Shown here: one piece after another, positions 1 through 5,804 of the stretch
Layout of the letters: every line of letters starts with the position of its first letter
Numbering within the stretch: position 1 is the stretch's first letter
NCBI GenBank assembly: GCA_025455205.1
Contig: JALOMZ010000141.1
Span: 1-5,804, forward strand
DNA length: 5,804 bases
Direction: 5' to 3'
DNA from: Chitinophagaceae bacterium
GTDB lineage: Bacteria > Bacteroidota > Bacteroidia > Chitinophagales > Chitinophagaceae
Notes under the pieces: generated by a model
Database searches by the model: none
Seen by the model: only the letters and a program-made list of their open reading frames with translations
What the model was told of the DNA's origin: nothing
Made by a program: the position numbers and the translations under genes

Positions 1-446
1 TGTTCAATTACCCGGAAGTGCTGTTCATGCAGGCGGAAGCTGCCAAACTGGGCTACACTGCCGGTGGCGATGCCGAAGCAGAAGCAAAGTATAAGGAGGC
101 CATCAAGGCCAGCTGGCAGATGTATGGGGTATTTGACCAGGCCAAATATGATGCTTACCTGGCCAATGCGGCTGTAGCCTACAACGCAGCCGAAGGACAT
201 AAGAAGATTCTTACCGAAAAGTGGGTGCACATGTATCTGAACAGCTGGGAGAGCTGGAACGACTGGCGCCGCACCGGATTCCCCACGCTCACGCCTGCCA
301 CCGATGCAGTTGACTCAAGGGGTATTCCCCTGCGCCTGGGCTACCCGCCGGCAGAGTCCTCCCTCAATGGAGACAATTACAAGGCTGCTGTAACCAATAT
401 GGGCGGCACCGACGATAACTACGGGAAAATGTGGTGGCTGAAATAG
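1..446 (+). CDS. SusD/RagB-like outer-membrane nutrient-binding lipoprotein, C-terminal part
   Basis: The 5' end is missing: the frame is open from base 3 and 147 residues are visible before the TAG stop. The fragment opens with FNYPEVLFMQAEAAKLGY, matching the conserved helix (Y-x-E-v-L-f-x-A-E-A) of SusD-family proteins. Further on it has the family's late block with EKWVHMY, a Trp-rich stretch (SWESWNDWRRTGFP) and a proline-rich tail segment (GIPLRLGYPPAE), and it ends in MWWLK. This arrangement fits the SusD-like 2 (SusD/RagB) subfamily best. Members are surface lipoproteins that sit on a SusC-type TonB-dependent transporter and hand over glycans or peptides. The signal peptide and lipobox would lie outside the window, as would the expected susC-like partner upstream. 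The substrate cannot be inferred from this fragment. A strong terminator follows directly, so this gene ends its operon. Confidence 0.9.
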   Translation, partial: FNYPEVLFMQAEAAKLGYTAGGDAEAEAKYKEAIKASWQMYGVFDQAKYDAYLANAAVAYNAAEGHKKILTEKWVHMYLNSWESWNDWRRTGFPTLTPATDAVDSRGIPLRLGYPPAESSLNGDNYKAAVTNMGGTDDNYGKMWWLK

Positions 447-462
447 CCCGCATGCTCCTCCT

Positions 463-500
463 GAAAATTGGCTTCCCAAAAGGGAGGCCAATTTTCTTTT
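463..500 (+). terminator. Strong intrinsic terminator after the SusD-like gene
   Basis: A 15-bp stem (463-477 with 482-496) contains one G-U wobble (473/486) and is closed by an AAAA loop, followed directly by TTTT. It begins 17 bases after the SusD-like stop codon, so it should end that transcript. The run of T lies only on the plus-strand side, so it is directional. Confidence 0.9.
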
Positions 501-547
501 GTGCCCCGTCAATTCTTCCGAAATTTAGGATACAAAACCGCAGAGCC

Positions 548-1234
548 ATGGCAGCCATTCTGGAATCCTGGGAAGCTAATGCGCGACAATGGATTGATGT
601 GCTGGACGCCGGCGAACTGGATAGCCGGGAGTTGGTGACCAATCAGGCGGTGATGGATGCCATTGCACGCCTGCATCCTTCACTGGTGCTGGATGCGGGC
701 TGTGGCGAAGGATGGCTCTGCAGGGCATTGCATAAAAAAGGTATTGATGCTGTAGGGGTAGATGGAACCACAGAGCTCATTCACCAGGCGCGCCTTCGCG
801 GGGAGGGACATTACGAATTGCTGACTTTTGAAGAATTGCTGGAGCAGTCGCCCTGGCCCATGGCCTATTTTGATGTGGTGGTGTTCAATTTCTGCCTGTA
901 TGAAAAGGCACTCACCCAAAACCTGCTGCACGCGGCCACCCGCTGGGTTTTTCCCCACGGCAAGCTGGTGATCCAAACCCTGCATCCCTTTGCAGCCCTG
1001 GGTACAGGCCGCCCGTATGAAGATGGCTGGCAGGTGGAAAGCTGGGCTGGATTGCCCCGTGCATTCAGCCATCCCTACAAATGGTATTACCGTACCATGG
1101 GAAGCTGGCTGACACTCCTGCTGAGTGCCGGCTGGCAAATACTGGCTTTGGAAGAACCCCTGCATCCCAGAACCGGGCGGCCGGCCAGCCTGCTCATAAC
1201 GGCGCAGAAAACAGCAACCGCCATACGGCACTGA
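548..1234 (+). CDS. Class I SAM-dependent methyltransferase, substrate unknown
   Basis: This is a 228-residue soluble protein. The SAM-binding motif I is VLDAGCGEGW at residues 47-56, followed by an acidic residue at the end of strand 2 (VGVDGT, D72) and a motif IV-like strand FDVVVFNF (108-115). A conserved-looking N-terminal block, SWEANARQW ... SRELVTNQAV, precedes the Rossmann fold. This is the Methyltransf_11/25-like superfamily seen in UbiG-type and many orphan methyltransferases. The frame is open further upstream (to 431), but that stretch runs through the terminator and into the end of the SusD-like gene, so the ATG at 548 is the sensible start. No Shine-Dalgarno is visible, as is usual in this phylum. 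A poor TTTG / AAATTTAG pair at 498-528 could be the promoter. Being alone between a terminator and a convergent gene, it has no context for its substrate (small molecule is more likely than nucleic acid). Confidence 0.85.
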   Translation: MAAILESWEANARQWIDVLDAGELDSRELVTNQAVMDAIARLHPSLVLDAGCGEGWLCRALHKKGIDAVGVDGTTELIHQARLRGEGHYELLTFEELLEQSPWPMAYFDVVVFNFCLYEKALTQNLLHAATRWVFPHGKLVIQTLHPFAALGTGRPYEDGWQVESWAGLPRAFSHPYKWYYRTMGSWLTLLLSAGWQILALEEPLHPRTGRPASLLITAQKTATAIRH

Positions 1235-1240
1235 TAGGCC

Positions 1241-1259
1241 GTACCGGCATCCCCGGTAC
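1241..1259. other. Small hairpin at a convergent gene junction
   Basis: A perfect 7-bp inverted repeat, GTACCGG / CCGGTAC, with a 5-base loop fills almost all of the 25 bases between the stops of the methyltransferase and the GCS2 gene. It lacks a T-run on either strand, so it is not a canonical intrinsic terminator. It could still act as a weak bidirectional stop or protect both 3' ends. Its position is the main reason to list it. Confidence 0.35.
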
Positions 1260-2366
1260 TTACTTTAGAAAACTGTCTTCAATGAATGCGGCCACCTTCA
1301 CCAGGTCGCCGTTGCTTTCTTCGTATACTTTCAGCTGGCGGTCGGCGCCGGTACCCGTTTCCATCATGGAACGGATGAAGCCAATGGCCTCGCGGCTGCC
1401 CAGCGGGTCCAGCACATCGTCTACAAAGTCCAGCAGCTCATAGATGAGGGCGCGGGTGTTTACTTCCGCCTCCTTGCCAAAGTCAATGAGCGTGCCATCA
1501 ATGCCATAGCGGCTGGCCCGCCACTTATTTTCATTGATGAGCGGACGGGGATACATGATGAAGTTCATGTTCTGGCTCCGCAGCTTGTACAGCTTGGCGC
1601 AAATGGCCTGGAACATGGCGGCAATGGCAATGGTCTCATCCACGGTCATCGGGATATCACAAATGCGGAATTCCACCGTGTTGAAGAAAGGATGCACCCG
1701 AAGGTCCCACCAGATCTTCTTGGCATTGTCAATGCAATTGGTTTTGATGAGCAGATTCACAAAGCGGTCGTAGCTCTCCACGTTCTCAAAATATTCCGGG
1801 AGCCCGGTGCGCGGAAATTTGTCGAACACCTTGGTGCGAAACGATTTGTAGCCTGTTTTGCGGCCCTCCCAGAAAGGGGAGTTGGTAGACAATGCATACA
1901 CGTGCGGCAGGAAGTAGCGTGCACTGTTGGCTATGTGCATGGCAATGTCGCGGTTTTCCATACCCACATGCACGTGCAGGCCAAAGATGAGGTTGCTGCG
2001 GGCCGCTTCCTGCAATTCGTCTATCAGCTGGCTGTAGCGGGCATGATCGGTAATCAGCTGGCGCTCCCAGTGGCTGAAGGGATGGGTGCCGCTGGCACCC
2101 ACTGAGAGGTTCAGTTCGCCGGCAATGGTTTTGATGGTGCGGCGCAGGGTGCTGATGTCTTTGTAGGCTTCTTCAATGTTCTGGCAGATATCGGTGCCTA
2201 CTTCCACCACGGCCTGGTGCATTTCGGCCTTCACTTTGTCGCGGATCACTTTCTGGCCTTCGGTAACGATCTTCTGTTCGTGGCTTTTCAATTCCTTGGT
2301 GGCCGGGTCAATCACCATGTATTCCTCTTCAATGCCCAGGGTGAATTGTTTGTAGGAGAGTGCCAT
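1260..2366 (-). CDS. YbdK-type carboxylate-amine ligase (GCS2 family)
   Basis: This 368-residue protein matches the usual length of the YbdK/GCS2 family (glutamate-cysteine ligase type 2). Signature blocks run in order: GIEEEYMVID (11-20, with the acidic triplet), SVGASGTHPF (88-97), GLHVHVG (129-135), ALSTNSPFWEG (158-168), HPFFNTVEFRICDIP (225-239) and ENKWRASRYGIDG (279-291). These are the nucleotide- and metal-binding elements of the GCS fold. The family joins a carboxylate to an amine using ATP. E. coli YbdK has only weak gamma-glutamylcysteine ligase activity, so the true substrate here is open. The ATG at 2366 places GIEEE at the expected distance from the N-terminus. The neighbour upstream on the same strand is an ATP-grasp ligase, 152 bases away with a terminator between them. 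A promoter is not clear: TATCATTTG (2389-2397) resembles the -7 element with one extra base. Confidence 0.93.
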   Translation of the reverse strand: MALSYKQFTLGIEEEYMVIDPATKELKSHEQKIVTEGQKVIRDKVKAEMHQAVVEVGTDICQNIEEAYKDISTLRRTIKTIAGELNLSVGASGTHPFSHWERQLITDHARYSQLIDELQEAARSNLIFGLHVHVGMENRDIAMHIANSARYFLPHVYALSTNSPFWEGRKTGYKSFRTKVFDKFPRTGLPEYFENVESYDRFVNLLIKTNCIDNAKKIWWDLRVHPFFNTVEFRICDIPMTVDETIAIAAMFQAICAKLYKLRSQNMNFIMYPRPLINENKWRASRYGIDGTLIDFGKEAEVNTRALIYELLDFVDDVLDPLGSREAIGFIRSMMETGTGADRQLKVYEESNGDLVKVAAFIEDSFLK

Positions 2367-2445
2367 ATCAGCAATGGTTGATGGGTTTCAAATGATAAGC
2401 GCTTTGAAAATAGGGGAGAATTGGCAGATTCATCCCAACGGGCAT

Positions 2446-2479
2446 AAAAAAATCCGGATCCCAGTGCTGGGTTCCGGAT
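2446..2479 (-). terminator. Intrinsic terminator after the ATP-grasp gene
   Basis: Read on the minus strand, a 13-bp GC-rich stem (2479-2467 with 2464-2452, one mismatch at 2472/2459) with a tiny loop is followed by a run of T (A-run at 2446-2452 on the plus strand). It lies about 40 bases after the ATP-grasp stop codon and upstream of the GCS2 gene, so transcription from the ATP-grasp gene should largely end here. Confidence 0.87.
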
Positions 2480-2518
2480 GGTTTGGATGCAGCAGGCAGC
2501 GGCTGCTGCCCCTGATTA

Positions 2519-3475
<957 letters not shown>

Positions 3476-3505
3476 ACTGTGCTGTTTTGAAGAGAGTTTG
3501 GACTT

Positions 3506-3526
3506 GAGCCGGTTGGGCTCTTTTTT
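3506..3526 (+). other. Short hairpin plus T6 opposite the ATP-grasp leader
   Basis: On the plus strand GAGCC / GGCTC (3506-3510 with 3516-3520, 5-base loop) is followed by six T, resembling a weak terminator. There is no plus-strand gene before it. On the minus strand the same hairpin sits in the ATP-grasp 5' leader, just after the promoter element. The stem is only 5 bp, so it may be chance. Confidence 0.25.
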
Positions 3527-3532
3527 GCGCTG

Positions 3533-3566
3533 CAAAGGTACCCGGGCCGGCTTCCTTTTTTGAAAA
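3533..3566 (-). promoter_or_regulatory. Candidate Bacteroidota-type promoter for the ATP-grasp gene
   Basis: On the minus strand TACCTTTG (3540-3533) is an exact match to the Bacteroidota -7 consensus TAnnTTTG. Twenty bases upstream, TTTTCA (3566-3561) stands where the -33 TTTG/TTG box is expected, an imperfect match. This would give a leader of roughly 50 bases before the ATG at 3475. Confidence 0.5.
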
Positions 3567-3612
3567 GGATTGTTTAAAGTAAGGATTGAAACGGAAATAT
3601 AGAAAATGAATA

Positions 3613-4554
3613 TCAATCCCCGGCAGATGCTTGCAGGAATCGAAGGTTTCTGCTGATCCCTGCAAATTTTGACCGCTTCAGGGGCGAATGTTTGAAAATG
3701 GTACGGAAAGCTTCTTCGGTCATAGCCTCCCAATCGCCGGTGCTGAAGTTGAGGATGGCCGGAATGGGCGCAAAGGCCGGCTCCTGGTGCGGGCGCGCAA
3801 AGCGGTTCCAGGGGCATACATCCTGGCAGGTATCGCAGCCAAACATCCAGTTGTCGAACCTGCCTTTCATGGTGTCAGGAATGAGCATATCCTTGAGCTC
3901 AATGGTGAAGTAGCTGATGCAGCGGCTGCCATCCACCACCTTGTTGGGCAATATGGCCTGGGTGGGACAGGCATCTATGCAGCGGGTACAGGAACCGCAG
4001 AAGTCGCCGGCAAAGGGCGCATCCGGTGCCAGCGGCAGGTCGGTTATCAGGGTGGCAATGAAGAAGAAGGAGCCCTGGCTTTTGGTGAGCAGGTTACCGT
4101 TCTTACCCACCCAGCCCAGTCCGCTGCGCACGGCCCAGGCCCTCTCCAGCACGGGTGCACTGTCTACAAAGCCTCGGCCTTCCACCTGACCAAACTGTGC
4201 CTTCAACTGCCGGAAGAACTCGTTGAGCTGCCGGCGGATCACCTCATGGTAATCTTCGCCATAGGCATACTTGGAAACCGCAGGGGCATCGGGCCTTTGA
4301 CGGGTTTCAGGATAGTAATTCTTCAGCAGGGTGATAACGGACCGGGCCCCGGGTACCAGCTTGCCCGGATCGATGCGCAGGTCGAAATGCCGCTCCATGT
4401 ATTGCATGGTGCCCTGGTATCCCTTGCTGAGCCAGGCCTCCAGCCGGCGGGCATCCTCATCCAGTGGCACGGCCACCGCAATCCCGCAATGGTCAAAGCC
4501 TAAATTGCGCGCCAGCGCTTTTACCCGTATGGTAGCATCCCGTTGGTCCATCAT
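3613..4554 (-). CDS. queG: Epoxyqueuosine reductase QueG (short form)
   Basis: QueG reduces epoxyqueuosine to queuosine in the wobble position of GUN-decoding tRNAs, using cobalamin and two [4Fe-4S] clusters in the cytoplasm. From the ATG at 4554 the protein has 313 residues. The catalytic-acid motif FVDSAPVLERAWA holds D131. The cluster cysteines are all present: CGSCTRCIDACP (C186, C189, C192, C196), C212 in SRCISYF, and CDTCQDVCPWN (C240, C243, C247). The protein stops soon after SPLKRSKFAGISRNLRF, so it lacks the C-terminal HEAT-like extension of the E. coli (about 379 residues) and B. subtilis enzymes. A TTG four codons upstream (4566) or the ATG at 4551 are alternative starts. No clear terminator follows, so some read-through into the ATP-grasp gene is possible. 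It is divergent from clpB. Confidence 0.95.
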   Translation of the reverse strand: MMDQRDATIRVKALARNLGFDHCGIAVAVPLDEDARRLEAWLSKGYQGTMQYMERHFDLRIDPGKLVPGARSVITLLKNYYPETRQRPDAPAVSKYAYGEDYHEVIRRQLNEFFRQLKAQFGQVEGRGFVDSAPVLERAWAVRSGLGWVGKNGNLLTKSQGSFFFIATLITDLPLAPDAPFAGDFCGSCTRCIDACPTQAILPNKVVDGSRCISYFTIELKDMLIPDTMKGRFDNWMFGCDTCQDVCPWNRFARPHQEPAFAPIPAILNFSTGDWEAMTEEAFRTIFKHSPLKRSKFAGISRNLRFLQASAGD

Positions 4555-4571
4555 CAATACCTGCAAAGCAA

Positions 4572-4612
4572 CCGATTTTCAGGCATCCTGTAGCGGCCAC
4601 GGTGAAAATCGG
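4572..4612. repeat. 10-bp inverted repeat in the queG-clpB divergent region
   Basis: CCGATTTTCA (4572-4581) and TGAAAATCGG (4603-4612) are perfect inverted copies with a 21-base spacer, between divergent genes and directly next to the queG start. On the queG strand a TTGCTTTG box (4571-4564), one mismatch from TAnnTTTG, abuts the inner copy. It may be an operator or an RNA stem in a queG leader; both are inference. Confidence 0.5.
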
Positions 4613-4627
4613 CTGGTACTTGTCAGG

Positions 4628-4642
4628 CCATGCACAGCATGG
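4628..4642. other. Compact perfect hairpin, 6-bp stem with 3-base loop
   Basis: CCATGC-aca-GCATGG forms a perfect small stem-loop in the queG-clpB intergenic region, between the inverted repeat and the terminator-like structure. There is no T-run and no associated gene. It could be part of a structured RNA or chance. Confidence 0.3.
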
Positions 4643-4685
4643 AGGACCCGCCTTGGGAAATCCTTAACTGTAAAATTTTCAGCAC

Positions 4686-4719
4686 AGCAGCCTTCATGCT
4701 GCCGTTCAGGCTGCTTTTT
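4686..4719 (+). terminator. Terminator-like hairpin upstream of clpB with no gene before it
   Basis: AGCAGCCT / AGGCTGCT (4686-4693 with 4708-4715) pair perfectly over 8 bp around a 14-base loop, followed by a T-run (4715-4719). The form is that of a modest intrinsic terminator on the plus strand. No plus-strand gene precedes it: queG lies on the other strand. It could end a short RNA, attenuate clpB from a distal promoter, or block antisense transcription. The large loop lowers confidence. Confidence 0.4.
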
Positions 4720-4738
4720 GCATTGCCAACTGCCACAA

Positions 4739-4770
4739 TTGCGCGTGGCGACGGGCTGGATTAAGGTTTG
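4739..4770 (+). promoter_or_regulatory. Candidate clpB promoter
   Basis: TTG (4739-4741), a 20-base spacer and TAAGGTTTG (4762-4770) resemble the Bacteroidota -33/-7 pair, with one extra base inside the -7 box. Transcription would start around 4775-4780 and give a leader of about 40 bases to the clpB ATG. No CIRCE-type repeat is visible, and there is no convincing heat-shock sigma site. Confidence 0.4.
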
Positions 4771-4816
4771 ATGCGGTAGGAGGGACAAACACCTGTAAAA
4801 AACACCTGATCATATT

Positions 4817-5804
4817 ATGAACCTCAACAACTTCACCATCAAAGCGCAGGAAGTGATAGCCGCCAGCCAGCAGGTGGCTTTCAATCACCAGAGCGTGAAC
4901 ATCGAAACCGAGCATATCCTGAAGGCATTGCTGGACCAGGAAGATTCCCCGGTGGAATTTCTGCTGAAGAAGAACAATGTTTCCGTGAATGTGCTGGAAA
5001 ACAAACTGGATGAAGCCATTGAACGCCTGCCCAAAGTAGGGGCTGGTGGCACGGCCGCACAGTCTATTGGCCGCGAAGCCAACACAGCTGTGTTGCGCGC
5101 CGGCACCGTTTTGAAGGCCTTTGGCGATGAGTTTGTGGCGCCGGAGCATATCCTGCTGGCCTTGCTGCAGGGCAGCGACAGCACCGCCAAATTGCTCAAG
5201 GAAGCAGGGCTCACTGAAAAAGGACTGGTGACTGCGGTGAAAGAACTGCGGAAAGGCGATACCATCAAATCGCAAACCCAGGAAACACAGTTCAATGCCC
5301 TGAATAAATATGCCAAGAACCTCAATGAAATGGCCCGCCAGGGCAAGCTTGATCCGGTGATCGGCCGCGATGAGGAGATCCGGCGCACCCTGCATATCCT
5401 CAGCCGCCGCAGCAAGAACAACCCCATATTGGTGGGCGAACCCGGCGTTGGTAAAACAGCCATTGCCGAAGGCCTGGCCATGCGTATCGTAAATGGCGAC
5501 GTACCCGAGAACCTGAAGAGCAAGATCATCTATGCCCTCGACATGGGCCAGCTGATAGCCGGCGCCAAATACAAGGGGGAATTTGAAGAACGCCTGAAAG
5601 GTGTGGTCAAGGAAGTGAGCACCAGCGATGGGGAGATCATCCTGTTCATTGATGAGATCCACACCCTGGTTGGGGCTGGTGGTGGCGAAGGCGCCATGGA
5701 TGCCGCCAACATACTGAAGCCAGCCCTGGCACGTGGTGAACTCCGGGCCATTGGCGCCACCACGCTGAATGAATACCAGAAATACTTTGAAAAGGATAAG
5801 GCCC
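4817..5804 (+). CDS. clpB: ATP-dependent disaggregase ClpB, N-terminal part (runs off the window)
   Basis: The frame is open from the ATG at 4817 to the right edge, giving 329 codons of an expected roughly 860. It begins [14 protein letters not shown], the Clp N-domain start typical of Bacteroidota ClpB, with the two N-domain repeats at about 1-145 (TEHILKALL and PEHILLALL). A linker and the first AAA+ module follow: [12 protein letters not shown] (179-190), Walker A GEPGVGKT (207-214), pore loop [10 protein letters not shown] (251-260, Tyr252), Walker B ILFIDE (275-280) and sensor-1 region AIGATT (311-316). Residue numbers match E. coli ClpB within one position, so the start is well placed. 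ClpB is a cytosolic hexamer that threads aggregated proteins through its pore with DnaK's help. The coiled-coil middle domain, which would fully exclude ClpC/ClpA, is outside the window. Long open frames antisense to it are shadows. Confidence 0.96.
   Translation, partial: MNLNNFTIKAQEVIAASQQVAFNHQSVNIETEHILKALLDQEDSPVEFLLKKNNVSVNVLENKLDEAIERLPKVGAGGTAAQSIGREANTAVLRAGTVLKAFGDEFVAPEHILLALLQGSDSTAKLLKEAGLTEKGLVTAVKELRKGDTIKSQTQETQFNALNKYAKNLNEMARQGKLDPVIGRDEEIRRTLHILSRRSKNNPILVGEPGVGKTAIAEGLAMRIVNGDVPENLKSKIIYALDMGQLIAGAKYKGEFEERLKGVVKEVSTSDGEIILFIDEIHTLVGAGGGEGAMDAANILKPALARGELRAIGATTLNEYQKYFEKDKA

Noticed and set aside
431..547. An N-terminal extension of the methyltransferase starting from GTG at 431
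   Set aside because: It would overlap the SusD-like gene and be translated through the terminator stem. The ATG at 548 gives a normal methyltransferase N-terminus.
680..1231. A 183-codon open frame on the minus strand
   Set aside because: It is antisense to the methyltransferase, which has a clear SAM motif I; the minus translation has no recognisable domain.
3476..3817. A 114-residue N-terminal extension of the ATP-grasp protein
   Set aside because: It overlaps the end of queG in another frame, is not protein-like (Cys/Pro/Arg-rich, no domain), and contains the promoter element. The ATG at 3475 begins the conserved domain.
3688..4503. A 271-codon open frame on the plus strand
   Set aside because: It is antisense to queG, which carries all the expected iron-sulfur and catalytic motifs. 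The plus-strand translation is low-complexity Gly/Ala/His-rich with no known motif.
4706..5662. A 318-codon open frame on the minus strand (and two further minus frames within 4885-5763)
   Set aside because: These are antisense to clpB, whose plus-strand frame has clear N-domain and AAA+ motifs. The translations show no recognisable domain; codon bias of clpB keeps the opposite strand free of stops.

Overview
The window looks like a chromosomal segment from a Bacteroidota bacterium, most likely a moderately GC-rich member of the Chitinophagaceae/Sphingobacteriia side of the phylum. The support is the C-terminus of a SusD/RagB-type nutrient-binding lipoprotein, Bacteroidota-style ClpB and QueG sequences, start codons without Shine-Dalgarno sites, and promoter-like TAnnTTTG elements. 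The genus assignment is inference.

Layout. (1) 1-446, plus strand: the end of a SusD-like gene, cut by the left edge and closed by a very strong intrinsic terminator (463-500). (2) 548-1234, plus strand: a stand-alone class I SAM-dependent methyltransferase of unknown substrate. (3) 1235-1259: a short convergent junction with a small hairpin. (4) 1260-4554, minus strand: three genes read right to left. These are queG (epoxyqueuosine reductase, short form without the C-terminal HEAT-like extension), an uncharacterised ATP-grasp ligase, and a YbdK-type GCS2 carboxylate-amine ligase. The ATP-grasp gene has a good Bacteroidota-type promoter element in its leader and a strong terminator after its stop, so it may be its own transcription unit. 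The GCS2 gene then needs its own promoter or read-through. (5) 4555-4816: a divergent intergenic region with a 10-bp inverted repeat, two hairpins (one terminator-like) and a candidate clpB promoter. (6) 4817-5804, plus strand: the first 329 codons of clpB, running off the right edge.

Working together. The only pair that suggests a shared pathway is the ATP-grasp ligase plus the GCS2 ligase. Both are ATP-dependent carboxylate-amine (peptide-bond-forming) enzymes, as in the GshA/GshB logic of glutathione synthesis, but neither is an ordinary GshA or GshB. They could make or modify an uncharacterised small peptide-like metabolite. QueG (tRNA queuosine) and ClpB (protein disaggregation) are housekeeping genes. 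I see no mobile element, CRISPR array, tRNA or rRNA.
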